Assembly (NCBI RefSeq): GCF_007859765.1
Contig: NZ_SIHJ01000001.1
Coordinates: 2,481,311-2,545,310, forward strand
Reading direction: 5' to 3'
DNA length: 64,000 nucleotides
Source: Posidoniimonas corsicana
Lineage (GTDB): Bacteria > Planctomycetota > Planctomycetia > Pirellulales > Lacipirellulaceae
Part shown: piece after piece, positions 36,520 through 45,511 of the stretch
How the letters are laid out: each line of letters opens with the position of its first letter
How positions within the stretch are numbered: position 1 is the first letter of the stretch
Made by a program: the position numbers and the translations under genes
The notes under the pieces: model-generated
Database searches by the model: none
The model's input: only the letters and a program-made list of their open reading frames with translations
What the model was told of the DNA's origin: nothing

Positions 36520-37587
36520 TCAGCCGCCGCGGCGGGCGTTCTTGCCATCGTTGCGGCCGTTCTTGTTGCTTCGCGCGACCGTGATCGGCGTGGGCCGGTC
36601 GAGCGGGGCGTTGAACGACTCGACCGAGGCGATTTCGAGCATCGCCGACGCGACTACCGCTGCGGCCTGCTCTCGTCGCTGCGGGTCGTGGCGGAGGTTG
36701 TAGTCGAACTCGAGGTGCATGAACGCGGCGCCCTCTTTGCGGGAGTGCTGCCCCTGGACGTTCTTGGTGGCCGCCAGCGAACGGAAGCGGTCGCCGGGCG
36801 AGTCGCCGTTCACGCGGCGGTTGCGTTTGGAAGTCGGATCCAGTGTGTTGTAGACGTAGCTGGGGAAGCCGTTCTGATCGAGCCGCTCGTCGAGCTTGAG
36901 CAGCTCCTTGGTCACGCCTCCCCCGCCGGTCGACAGAATCAGCTGCGCGTCCGCGGGGAAGTCGTGTTTGTGCGCGGCGAAGCCGTGGACCTGGAGCACG
37001 GGGAGCAGGGTCTGCCCGCCCATCCAGGCGGAGTGGACCTGATGGAACACCGACTCGACGAAGTCGGGCAGGTCGGCTTTCTTGCGGTGGGCGCCCGCGA
37101 TCAGCAGGCCCCGCGCGCCGCTCTCGAACACCTTGGCGGCCAGCGGGGCGGTCTCCGAGTCGCCCAGCGGGTGCGGCGCCTCGACGAGGGCGTTGAACTT
37201 GGGCTCGGGGTTCAGCAGGTAGGCGCCCCAGCCCCGCAGTTGATCGACCGCGGACAGGTCCTCGCGCAGCACGTAGTAGCGTGAGCGGGAACCGGTGTCG
37301 TAGAAGTCGACCAGCTCGTAGCCGATCTGCGCGGCGGTCACGGCCGCCTGATGCAGCTCGCCGACGGCCATCAGGGCCGCGGCGCGGCGCGCCAGACGCA
37401 GCGCGTCACCGGGCGCGACGTACGGCCGGCTGTCCTCCTCCGGGTGGCGGAGCAGGTAGTCCTTGCTGGTGAGGCGCTCCACGAGCGCCGGCAGGGTCCC
37501 GGTCTCTTCAACAACGCCCTGGGCGCTCGCAATCCCGGCGGCGCCGCCGACCAGGCACGCAATCCCTGCGCACAGCTTCGTCCACAT
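36520..37587 (-). CDS. Secreted protein of unknown function
   Basis: 355 residues from ATG 37587, preceded by GAGGGG. Signal peptide (MWTKLCAGIACLVGGAAGIASAQ). The rest shows LLRHPEEDSRPYVAPGDALRLARRAAALMAVGELHQAAVTAAQIGYEL, then a region with GGQTLLPVLQVHGFAAHKHDFPADAQLILSTGGG typical of proteins handling peptidase-like or phospholipase-like folds, and EGAAFMHLEFDYNLRHD. No clear family. The N-acetylmuramoyl-like or poly-gamma-glutamate hydrolase-type HGF...H motif is suggestive only (inference). Convergent with the oxidoreductase gene. Confidence 0.7.
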   Translation of the reverse strand: MWTKLCAGIACLVGGAAGIASAQGVVEETGTLPALVERLTSKDYLLRHPEEDSRPYVAPGDALRLARRAAALMAVGELHQAAVTAAQIGYELVDFYDTGSRSRYYVLREDLSAVDQLRGWGAYLLNPEPKFNALVEAPHPLGDSETAPLAAKVFESGARGLLIAGAHRKKADLPDFVESVFHQVHSAWMGGQTLLPVLQVHGFAAHKHDFPADAQLILSTGGGGVTKELLKLDERLDQNGFPSYVYNTLDPTSKRNRRVNGDSPGDRFRSLAATKNVQGQHSRKEGAAFMHLEFDYNLRHDPQRREQAAAVVASAMLEIASVESFNAPLDRPTPITVARSNKNGRNDGKNARRGG

Positions 37588-37991
37588 AGCATTCCCCTCA
37601 GGGTGTTGGCCCCGCGGCAGTTGGTAGAAGACTGCGGGGCCAGGTATAAAGCCGCGGAATTGTGACGTCAGATTCGAAACGGGGCCACACCATTTCGCGT
37701 CGCCCGAAACACTGGTTTGCGCCGCAAGCACTGCTGTCGCAATAGGTTGCGCCGATGGTCCTAAAAGTCCACCAAATAAATGGGCAACCGAACACGTGTT
37801 GCAGCCAGCAGGACCGAGCCGCCAGAACAAGCCTATCCCGCCTCGCTTCGCCAGTCGGGCAATCGCCGGCATGACGTCGGACCTGCGGTTGGCCCCCGGC
37901 CGACTTTTCCGCTTAAGGCGGTTGTAGCGATCGGCCGATCCATGGGGGTGGATGCGCAACGGCTGCGCGCCCAGTTCCAGGTCCCTGCCGG
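37588..37991. other. Divergent intergenic region with a hairpin
   Basis: 404 nt between divergent genes. It holds a hairpin at 37608-37641 (GGCCCCGC...GCGGGGCC arms), just upstream of the secreted-protein start, possibly in its leader. Otherwise I see no gene, riboswitch or repeat. Confidence 0.4.
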
Positions 37992-38531
37992 ATGCCAACC
38001 ATGCTATCTCTGCTGCTGCGGCCGTTGCGACAGACCGTGGGTGTTCTGATGGCGAACGACTCGCCGCGTCAGGTGGCCGCCGGCGCCGCGCTCGGAATGA
38101 TGCTAGGGCTGGCGCCGAAGGGCAACCTTGTCGCGGTCGCGCTCGGCGTGCTGCTTTTCTCGCTGCGTGTGAACAAGCCCGCGGGGTTGGCGACCGCGTC
38201 GCTGTTCTCTTGGATAGGCCTGGCGTGCGACCCGTTCTTCCACCGCCTGGGCGCCAAGCTGCTGCGGATCGAGGGCCTGCAGACCCACTACGCCTGGCTC
38301 TACGAGCAGCCGCTCGGCCCGTGGATCGGATTCAACAACACAGTTGTGCTGGGCGCACTGGTTACCGGCCTGTACCTTGCCTACCCCTGCTACCTGCTGG
38401 CCCACCTGGTCGCGGCCAAGCTGCAACCGCCGGTAGCTAAGTGGCTGATGCGGTACCGTGTGGCCCGCGCGCTGATGGGGATCGACTTTACCTCGCGGCT
38501 GGGGGCCGCGGGGCTCGAGGGAGGATCATGA
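37992..38531 (+). CDS. TIGR03546 family membrane protein
   Basis: 179 residues. Contains the DUF2062-like start ANDSPRQVAAGAALGMMLGLAPKGNLVAVALGVLLFSLRVN, then several membrane helices (about 30-52, 63-80, 110-135). TIGR03546 is regularly found beside TIGR03545 and both are of unknown function, thought to act at the cell envelope. The stop overlaps the start of the TIGR03545 gene (ATGATGA). Confidence 0.88.
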   Translation: MPTMLSLLLRPLRQTVGVLMANDSPRQVAAGAALGMMLGLAPKGNLVAVALGVLLFSLRVNKPAGLATASLFSWIGLACDPFFHRLGAKLLRIEGLQTHYAWLYEQPLGPWIGFNNTVVLGALVTGLYLAYPCYLLAHLVAAKLQPPVAKWLMRYRVARALMGIDFTSRLGAAGLEGGS

Positions 38532-40297
38532 TGAGACTCTTCCGCTGGGGCTACATCGTCCCCCGCCTAATCGCGTTGCTGCTCTTGTACCTGTTCTCGG
38601 AGTTCGGCGTCGGGCTCTTGGTCCGCTACGCCGCCGTGCAGTCGGGGCAGGCGGCGGTGGGCGCGAGGGTCGAGGTGGCTGGCAGCTCGGCGTCGCTGCT
38701 CGGCACACGGGCGGAGCTCACCGGGATCTCGGTCGCCGATCCGCGCGACCCGATGACCAACCTCTTTGAGGCCCAACGCCTGTCGCTGGACTTTGATTCG
38801 TCCGCCGCCCTCCGCAGGAAGGCCTGGGTTAGCGAGGGCGAGCTGAGCGGCCTGCGGTTCGGCACGCCTCGCGACACGTCGGGCGAACTGCCCGCCCGGC
38901 CCGAGGCCGAGGAGTCCGAGGGCGGGTTCGCCCTGCCGAATCTCGTTACTGCCGAGGCAACCGACAAGTGGCTGTCAGGGGTTCAGGACCGCTTCACGGC
39001 CGACTTGCAGCTCGAGTCGGTCCGGCTCGCTAAGGAGCTGAGGCAGAAGTGGCCGACCGAGTACGCGGGCCTGGAGGAGCGGGCTAAGCGGCTGCAGGCA
39101 GACATCAAGGCGTTCACCGCCAGGGTAAAGGACGCGCGGGACAACCCGCTGCGTAATGTCGAATTCCTACGCGGCGTGCCCGAACAGGTGACGCGGTTCA
39201 AGTCGGAGCTGACGGCCATCCAGGAACGGCTGAAGCGTCTGCCGGACGAGGTGCGGGCCGACCGCGAGGCGATCGCCGCCGCGCGAAGGGCCGATGAGGC
39301 GATGCTGCGAGAGAAGCTTGACTTCAAGAATATGGACGCGTCGTCGCTCAGCACCTACCTGCTCGGCGAGCAGATTTCCGGGCCGGTCGGTGAACTGGTT
39401 GGGTGGGTGCGTTGGGCCCGCCGGCTGGCGCCCGCCAGCGGAGACGCGGGCGACGAGCGCGGCCGTGGCGTCGACGTGCTGCCGCGCGGCGTGCGCCCCA
39501 CGCCCGACCTTCTGGTCCGGTCGCTGCGGCTCAGCGGCGCGACCCGGCTTGCGGGGCGTCCACTGGAGTTCAGCGGCGTGCTCTCCGACTTTACCACCCA
39601 ACCCCGCGTGCTGGGGCAGCCGATGCGGCTCAGCCTCGCCACGACCGGCGCGGCGCCGATTGAGGTGCGGGCGAAGGTCGACCGCAGCGGCGACGTTCCG
39701 ACCGACGAGCTCATTGTCGACTGCCCAGCGTTGTCGATCCCGCGGCTCGCGTTGGGCCGATCCGACTCGCTGGGCATCACGGTGGCGCCAAGCACCGCGG
39801 CGCTGTCGATCAGCCTGCAGATCACCGGTGAGAAGCTGGTGGGCGACATGCAGCTCGTTCAGCACAACGTGCGGGTGACGCCCCACGTCAAGGCTTCCTT
39901 TGGAGGGGTGATCCAGGACGTGCAGCTAGAAGACTCGCTCGCCAAGCAGCTGTCGCAGACGCCGCAGCTTGTCACGACCGTCACGCTATCGGGTGAGCTG
40001 AGCCAGCCAGAATGGAAGGTCTGGTCGACGGCCGGCCCGGCGGTTGCCGAGGCGATGGACAACGCGGTCCGCGAACTCGCCGGAAGTCAGGCCAAGAAGC
40101 TCCTGGCTGATGGCCAGCAGGTAGTGACGGGCGAGCTGCAGCAGCTGACCGCCGAACTGGACGAGCTCAACAACCAGGTCGCCGCGGCGTTGGGCGGGCC
40201 GGCAGACGCGTTGCAGGCGCTGGCCGGGAGCGTCGGTGGCGGCGCCGTGGGTGGCATCGGCAGCCGGCTGGCGCCGGTGGGGTCGTTGTTCAAGTAG
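38528..40297 (+). CDS. TIGR03545 family membrane-anchored protein
   Basis: 589 residues from ATG 38528 (or 38531, which has better spacing from GGGAGG). One N-terminal membrane helix (IVPRLIALLLLYLFSEFGVGLLV), then AsmA-like beta segments (SASLLGTRAELTGISVADPRDP), a coiled coil (about 170-265: LEERAKRLQADIKAF, VTRFKSELTAIQERLKRL), further beta repeats and a C-terminal helical region (QQVVTGELQQLTAELDELNNQV). Function unknown. Translationally coupled to the TIGR03546 gene. Confidence 0.88.
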   Translation: MMRLFRWGYIVPRLIALLLLYLFSEFGVGLLVRYAAVQSGQAAVGARVEVAGSSASLLGTRAELTGISVADPRDPMTNLFEAQRLSLDFDSSAALRRKAWVSEGELSGLRFGTPRDTSGELPARPEAEESEGGFALPNLVTAEATDKWLSGVQDRFTADLQLESVRLAKELRQKWPTEYAGLEERAKRLQADIKAFTARVKDARDNPLRNVEFLRGVPEQVTRFKSELTAIQERLKRLPDEVRADREAIAAARRADEAMLREKLDFKNMDASSLSTYLLGEQISGPVGELVGWVRWARRLAPASGDAGDERGRGVDVLPRGVRPTPDLLVRSLRLSGATRLAGRPLEFSGVLSDFTTQPRVLGQPMRLSLATTGAAPIEVRAKVDRSGDVPTDELIVDCPALSIPRLALGRSDSLGITVAPSTAALSISLQITGEKLVGDMQLVQHNVRVTPHVKASFGGVIQDVQLEDSLAKQLSQTPQLVTTVTLSGELSQPEWKVWSTAGPAVAEAMDNAVRELAGSQAKKLLADGQQVVTGELQQLTAELDELNNQVAAALGGPADALQALAGSVGGGAVGGIGSRLAPVGSLFK

Positions 40298-40356
40298 CGG
40301 CTGGTTCGCTACGCTAGGGGCGTTCTATCTTCTTCATCGCCCAGCGAAGCATCCTT

Positions 40357-41310
40357 GTGCCTGGCCCCCAATTGAATCGGCTTGCGCTTCAGGTCGCCGA
40401 CCGCATGGCCGCGGACGCCGAGCGGCTGCGGATCAGCGTCACCGAAGACGACGGCGCCCGGTTGATCGACTGCGGCGCCGCCGTGCCGGGCGGCGTCGAG
40501 GCGGGGCGTCTGCTTGCCGAGGCGTCGATGGCCGGACTGGGCGCCGTCACGGTCGCGGCCACCGCGGTCACCGGAGAGGAGGGGCCCGCGGCCGTGGTCC
40601 GCACCGACCACCCCATCGCCGCGTGCATGGCCGCACAGTACGCCGGCTGGGAGGTGAAGGGGGACGGTTATTTCGCAATGGGGTCGGGCCCAATGCGGGC
40701 CGCGGCCGGACGCGAGGACCTGTTTGCCGACATCGGGTTCACTGAGCAGGCCGAGGCGTGCCTCGGGGTCTTGGAGACCAACACCGCTCCTCCGGCGGAA
40801 GTCTGCGCCGACATCGCCCGCAAGTGTGGGGTCGCGACTGACAACCTGACGCTGCTGTACGCCCCCACCAACAGCCTTGCTGGAAACCTGCAGGTTGTCG
40901 CCCGCAGCGTCGAGACTGCGCTGCACAAACTCCACGAGCTCGGGTTCGATCTCAATCGGATCCAGAGCGCATGGGGGACGGCGCCGCTGCCGCCCGTGGC
41001 GGGCGATGCGCTGACCGGCATCGGCCGCACCAACGACGCGATCCTCTACGGCGGGCAGGTGGTGCTGTATGTGCGGGGCGACGACGACTCGCTGGCCGCC
41101 ATCGCTCCGCGGCTGCCGAGCGGCGCCTCGCCCGATCACGGGCGGCCCTTCGGCGAGCTGTTCGCCGCCTACGACCACGACTTCTACAAGATCGACAAGC
41201 TGCTGTTCAGCCCCGCCCGGGCGACACTGGCCAACCTCGACACGGGCCGCTCCCACGCTGCGGGCGAGGTGCTGCCGGATGTTCTGCGGCAGTCGTTTGG
41301 GTTGTCGTAG
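40357..41310 (+). CDS. mch: Methenyltetrahydromethanopterin cyclohydrolase
   Basis: 317 residues. Converts methenyl-H4MPT to N5-formyl-H4MPT in the H4MPT-linked C1 oxidation pathway. Landmarks: LIDCGAAVPGGVEAG, DHPIAACMAAQYAGW, GSGPMRA, LLYAPTNSLAGNLQVVARSVETALHKL, GIGRTNDAILYGG, FYKIDKLLFSPA. GTG 40357 gives the usual length. The ATP-grasp ligase follows 3 nt later. Related genes mtdB and fae are at 50.5-52.0 kb. Confidence 0.95.
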   Translation: MPGPQLNRLALQVADRMAADAERLRISVTEDDGARLIDCGAAVPGGVEAGRLLAEASMAGLGAVTVAATAVTGEEGPAAVVRTDHPIAACMAAQYAGWEVKGDGYFAMGSGPMRAAAGREDLFADIGFTEQAEACLGVLETNTAPPAEVCADIARKCGVATDNLTLLYAPTNSLAGNLQVVARSVETALHKLHELGFDLNRIQSAWGTAPLPPVAGDALTGIGRTNDAILYGGQVVLYVRGDDDSLAAIAPRLPSGASPDHGRPFGELFAAYDHDFYKIDKLLFSPARATLANLDTGRSHAAGEVLPDVLRQSFGLS

Positions 41311-41313
41311 TCG

Positions 41314-42177
41314 ATGCGCATCACGGTTCTGGGATCGCCGACAAGCTGGTACGCCAGTGATCTGGCGCGCGCCGCCAGCGGATTGCACGAGTTGAGCGTC
41401 GTGCCGTTCGGTGAAATCGCCGCCGAGTTGACTTCTAGCGGTGCGGTGGTGTCCGCCGGTGGCCACGACCTCACGAACGCCGATGGGGTGCTGGTCCGCT
41501 CTATGCCGCCCGGCTCGTTGGAGCAGGTGGTGTTCCGCATGGACGCTCTCGCCACGCTCCAGAGCATCGGCGTGCGGGTGCTGAACCCGCCCAAGGCGAT
41601 CGAGGCGGCTGTGGACAAGCACCTGTCATTGGACCGACTGCGTTTGGCGGGGCTGCCCGTGCCGCGAACGATCACCTGCCAGACGGCCGGCCAAGCGATC
41701 GAGGCCTACGACCGATTTGGCGGCGACGCGGTGCTCAAGCCGATCTTTGGCGGGGAAGGCCGTGGCATCACCCGCCTGCAAGACCCGGCCATCGCGCAGC
41801 GGGCGTTCCGAATGCTCGAGCAGCTTGGCGCCGTAGTTTACTTGCAGGAGTTTGTCCCGCACTCTGGCGCCGATCTGCGCCTGTTGGTCGTTGGGCAGAC
41901 TGTGTTTGGCATGCGGCGTGTCAATCGAGAAGACTGGCGGACCAATATCAGCCGGGGCGCTCGAGCCGAGCCATTGGAGGTCACTGGAGAGCTGGCGGAG
42001 CTGGCGCGGCGAGCCGCGGCCGCGGTCGCGGCGCCGCTGGCGGGGGTCGACCTGCTCCCGGCCGAGGACGGGCGGCTGCTAGTGCTCGAGGTCAACGCCG
42101 TGCCGGGCTGGCGGGCGCTGTCGGCCGTGACGGGCGTCGACGTCGCGGCGGAGGTGCTGCGGCTGTTTGAGAGCTAG
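41314..42177 (+). CDS. RimK-like ATP-grasp ligase of the C1/H4MPT cluster
   Basis: 287 residues. ATP-grasp fold: substrate-binding N-domain, then KHLSLDRLRLAGLPVPRT, KPIFGGEGRGI (phosphate loop and Lys), VYLQEFVPHSGADLRLLVVG and GVDLLPAEDGRLLVLEVNAVPGW (Mg-binding Glu and Asn). In planctomycetes and methylotrophs such genes sit beside mch and probably add glutamate to the H4MPT cofactor, like MptN. The direct link to mch (3-nt gap) supports this. Confidence 0.85.
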   Translation: MRITVLGSPTSWYASDLARAASGLHELSVVPFGEIAAELTSSGAVVSAGGHDLTNADGVLVRSMPPGSLEQVVFRMDALATLQSIGVRVLNPPKAIEAAVDKHLSLDRLRLAGLPVPRTITCQTAGQAIEAYDRFGGDAVLKPIFGGEGRGITRLQDPAIAQRAFRMLEQLGAVVYLQEFVPHSGADLRLLVVGQTVFGMRRVNREDWRTNISRGARAEPLEVTGELAELARRAAAAVAAPLAGVDLLPAEDGRLLVLEVNAVPGWRALSAVTGVDVAAEVLRLFES

Positions 42178-42186
42178 TGGCGCCGG

Positions 42187-43050
42187 CTACCCCAGTTCGG
42201 CGAACAGGGCCTCGCGCCACACCCAGTACATGCTCGTAATCGCGACCACGTTCCAGATGACGAAGACTACCTTCAGCGCGTCCGTGCTGATGGTCTGATT
42301 GCGACGCAACCAGGCGTCCAGCGGGAACCCGATGCCCGCGAGCCCAAGGAAGGCTGCGACCATCAGGCTGTCAAAGTAGGCGAGCACGAGCGCCGACTCC
42401 ACCAACAGCATCACCGCGACCAGCAGCTTTGACCGCGCGGCGCCAATCACGACCGCGGTCGTCCGTCGCCCGGCCGCGGCGTCGGGCGCGAGGTCGGTCA
42501 CCTCGTGGAACAGATGCGAGTGCATGGCGAACAAGGCGCCGAACACAAACGCCGGCCACGGCAGCTGCGGGACCTCGTTCAGCCAACTGCTCAGCACGAA
42601 CACCAGCAGGTACCCCGCCTGGCAGATCAGGTCCCAACCTGGGCGCCCCTTCAGTCCGACGCGTGGATGGTTGTACGCCGTGTTGACCGCCACCACGGCG
42701 GCGACCCACAGCAAGAACCTCGGCCCAATCAGCAGCGCGAACGCCAACGCAAACGGCACCTGCACGACGGCGATCTGCAGCGGCAGCCTCCGCAGCTCCG
42801 CCCGCCCGAGCCGCGCGCCGAACAGCAGGTTGCCCTTCCGCGGGTTCTGCTGGTCGGTCTGGTAGTCGGCGGTGTCGTTCCAGCCGTAGAGCAGGTGGCT
42901 CAGCGGGAACATTACGTAGAACGCCCCGAGCCAGAAGGTGGGCTCGTCCAGCAGGCGCCGACCGCCCAGCGGCAGCAGGTAGAACCAGAGCTGCGTCGCC
43001 CACAGGCCCGGCCGCGACACCAGCAGCGTGTTGCGTAGCAGGTCCTTCAA
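42187..43050 (-). CDS. UbiA-family prenyltransferase
   Basis: 287 residues from TTG 43050; a longer frame begins at 43188. Integral membrane enzyme with about eight helices and the two Asp-rich motifs: NDTADYQTDQQNPRKGN (near 53-69) and DLAPDAAAGRRT (near 190). UbiA enzymes attach prenyl chains to aromatic or other acceptors. The substrate is not predictable. The start is weakly supported: no clear ribosome site. Confidence 0.85.
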   Translation of the reverse strand: MKDLLRNTLLVSRPGLWATQLWFYLLPLGGRRLLDEPTFWLGAFYVMFPLSHLLYGWNDTADYQTDQQNPRKGNLLFGARLGRAELRRLPLQIAVVQVPFALAFALLIGPRFLLWVAAVVAVNTAYNHPRVGLKGRPGWDLICQAGYLLVFVLSSWLNEVPQLPWPAFVFGALFAMHSHLFHEVTDLAPDAAAGRRTTAVVIGAARSKLLVAVMLLVESALVLAYFDSLMVAAFLGLAGIGFPLDAWLRRNQTISTDALKVVFVIWNVVAITSMYWVWREALFAELG

Positions 43051-43132
43051 GAGCGCACTTCGGCTGGCGGGCGGGGCGAAGAGCCCGCAGCATAAGCCAG
43101 GGCGCCGCCCAACGCCATCGCCCAATCGCCGG

Positions 43133-43504
43133 CTAAGACGCCGCGGCTCGCAGCGACCGCGCGCTCGGCCGCGCGTGCATCGAGGCAAATCCGGCGGCGA
43201 TCAGCAGGAGGATCTGCAAGAACTCCGTGTGCGGCTGGGTAGAGGGTGCGGCGAGGAAAACGGCCAGCGGCGCCGCGACGCTCGCAGCCATCAGCAGACG
43301 CGCGGTGCGGTAGCGCACGCCACCCGCCGGGCCGCAAGCCCACAGGGCGTACACCGCGGCCGAAACGATCGCCATCAGGATCAGCGGGAGGCTGCGGGGC
43401 GTCCAGTCGGCCAGCCAGATGATGCTGAGCTGGAACATCGCCAGGTCCACCCAGTGGCTCTGGCGGGGCTCGGCGTCTGCCGAGGCGTGATGAGACGAGG
43501 GCAT
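43133..43504 (-). CDS. Small membrane protein, paralog A
   Basis: 123 residues with three to four hydrophobic segments (about 22-40, 42-60, 70-85, 95-110). It shares layout and motifs with the gene immediately upstream on the same strand: (W)ID/VDLA(M)FQLSIIWLADWTP versus IDMAVLQVSILWLAGWAP, and a C-terminal TEFLQILLLIAAG versus TEPLQLLLLLGAG. Function unknown; a tandem duplication. Confidence 0.7.
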   Translation of the reverse strand: MPSSHHASADAEPRQSHWVDLAMFQLSIIWLADWTPRSLPLILMAIVSAAVYALWACGPAGGVRYRTARLLMAASVAAPLAVFLAAPSTQPHTEFLQILLLIAAGFASMHARPSARSLRAAAS

Positions 43505-43542
43505 ACCGCAACTCTAGCTCACAAACCGGTCTCGCGGCCGTG

Positions 43543-43908
43543 CTATGCGGTCACAATGTGGTTGGTCTGCATCGCGCAGTAGCCGGCGCCGAGCAGCAAG
43601 AGCAGCTGCAGGGGCTCGGTCGGCAGGTCCACGTGCGGCGCCGCCAGCAGCGGGCCGACCGCCACCACCACGCTCGCGCCCAGCAGCATCCGCCCCATCC
43701 GGTGCCGGCGGGGCCCGGTCAGGTCCCAGCCCCACAGCAGGTACACCACGCCAAACATCAGCGACAGCGACACCAGCAGCAGATTCATCGGCGCCCAGCC
43801 GGCCAGCCACAGGATGCTGACCTGCAGCACGGCCATATCAATCCAGATGCGGCGCACCGATTGCTGCTGCATCGAGGGGGCGGGCGGGCGTGATCCTGGG
43901 GCGGACAT
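43543..43908 (-). CDS. Small membrane protein, paralog B
   Basis: 121 residues from ATG 43908 (a longer frame opens at 43926). Four hydrophobic segments; paralogous to the gene at 43133-43504 and in the same orientation, 38 nt away. Function unknown. Confidence 0.7.
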   Translation of the reverse strand: MSAPGSRPPAPSMQQQSVRRIWIDMAVLQVSILWLAGWAPMNLLLVSLSLMFGVVYLLWGWDLTGPRRHRMGRMLLGASVVVAVGPLLAAPHVDLPTEPLQLLLLLGAGYCAMQTNHIVTA

Positions 43909-44015
43909 ACCGCAAGAGTAGCTCAAATGAAGAGTTGTGCGGTGCTTATTTGAGCGGCGGGCATGCTACCCTTGAGGGAGCCGCAGCCGCACCCCACCCG
44001 AGGCAACCAGCAGGC

Positions 44016-45503
44016 ATGACGACCGACAAAATCGTAACTCTCACGTGCGGACTGGCGCTGCTTGCTACCCCTGCCCAAGCCGCTAAACCGGACGGTGAAC
44101 TGGAAGTAAAGGTCATCGACGCCGAATCCGGGCAGCCGCTGGCCGCCCGGGTCGAGCTCTCCCGCGCCGGTGGGCGGGCGCTCAAGACCCGCGGGCTGGG
44201 GCTCTCGCAGCTGGGCGATCACTTCTACGTCGACGGCCAGTCCGTGCTGGGACTGCGGCGGGGGAGCTACACGTTCGAGCTGACTACCGGCCCTGAGTTT
44301 AAACCCGTCAGCGGGCGGTTCGAGATCGACCGCCGCGCCTCCGACTCGAAGACCGTCGAGATGCACCGCGTGGTGAGCCTGCAGGCCGAGGGCTGGGCCG
44401 CCGCGGACCTGCTAGCGGCGCGGGGTGGACAGGGCGTCGACGCGGCGCTCCGCGGGGAGGGGCTCCGCTACGCGCCGCTCACCGCCTGGCGATTGGACGA
44501 CGGCAAGTGGGACGAAGTCCCCTCCGCCACCGCTCCCGCGGACGCTCCGGTCACGTTCGGCCCGTGGGCGGCGCGCGCCAGGGACGATGCCGGTGATCTG
44601 CTGCTGGTGCGGCCGGACGCGCCGTTGACGCGTGACGAGCTGACGCCGGTCGCGGACGGCTCGGTGGCTGCGTTGACCGACCTCCGTGAGTCTGGCGTAC
44701 GCGTTGTCGCCGCCGACGCGGCGTCCTGGCGGCTGCCGGTCTGGCTGGCGGCCGATGTGCTCGACGCGATCGTCGTCATCGACGCCAGCGACCAGCTGCG
44801 GGGACACAAGGCCCGCTCGTGGGGCCGGCAGCCCGACAAAGACTTCTACTCCGGCGACCGCGGGCCCGCGTTGTGGCGCGAGGCGATCTACTTCCAGGTG
44901 CTCAACGCCGGCTTCCAGCTTCCGCCCGCCGCCGGCAGCGGCAGCGGCAGCGGCGACAACGAATCGCCCATCGGCTCGTGCCGCGTGTACGCCCGCAACT
45001 TCGACGGCTTCACGCCCGCCGCGTGGTGGGACTCGCTAGCCGCCGGCGAGGCGATGGCCACCAACGGGCCGCTGCTGCGCCCGATCCCGCCGCCCGGCCG
45101 CACGTACCGGCTGATGGACGACAACACCGACCTGACGCTCGGCCTGAACCTGACCACCCGGTCCCGCGTGGAGTACCTGGAGGTCGTCAAGAACGGGCAG
45201 GTGGAGCACTCGGTCTCGCTGCGGGACCTGGCGAAGGCGCGTGGCGAGCTGCCCGCGATCGACTGCCAGGGCGCCGGGTGGTTCCTGCTGCGGGCCGTGG
45301 CGATGGAGTCGCCCGGCTACGAGCGTGGCCTGACGGCGCCCTACTTCTACCAACCGATGGCCGGCCAGCCGCGGATCAGCCGCGCGAGCTGCGAGTTCTT
45401 CCTCGCCTGGTTGGACGAGTCCGCCGCGCATGTGAGCGAGCAGGAGCTCGCGCACGCCAAGGCGTTCTGGGCCGAGCGGCTCGCCAACGCGAATGCGCCG
45501 TAG
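44016..45503 (+). CDS. Secreted CehA/McbA-like protein lacking metal ligands
   Basis: 495 residues from ATG 44016. Signal peptide (IVTLTCGLALLATPAQA), then a carboxypeptidase-regulatory-like beta domain (VKVIDAESGQPLAARVELSR). The C-terminal half shows the end of CehA/McbA-family metallohydrolases: ALWREAIYFQVLNAGFQLPPAAGSGSG, SCRVYARNFDGFTPAAWWDSLAAGEAMATNGPLLRP. The N-terminal His-containing metal motifs of that family are not visible. It may be a non-catalytic or divergent member. Confidence 0.7.
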   Translation: MTTDKIVTLTCGLALLATPAQAAKPDGELEVKVIDAESGQPLAARVELSRAGGRALKTRGLGLSQLGDHFYVDGQSVLGLRRGSYTFELTTGPEFKPVSGRFEIDRRASDSKTVEMHRVVSLQAEGWAAADLLAARGGQGVDAALRGEGLRYAPLTAWRLDDGKWDEVPSATAPADAPVTFGPWAARARDDAGDLLLVRPDAPLTRDELTPVADGSVAALTDLRESGVRVVAADAASWRLPVWLAADVLDAIVVIDASDQLRGHKARSWGRQPDKDFYSGDRGPALWREAIYFQVLNAGFQLPPAAGSGSGSGDNESPIGSCRVYARNFDGFTPAAWWDSLAAGEAMATNGPLLRPIPPPGRTYRLMDDNTDLTLGLNLTTRSRVEYLEVVKNGQVEHSVSLRDLAKARGELPAIDCQGAGWFLLRAVAMESPGYERGLTAPYFYQPMAGQPRISRASCEFFLAWLDESAAHVSEQELAHAKAFWAERLANANAP

Positions 45504-45511
45504 CGTCTGGC

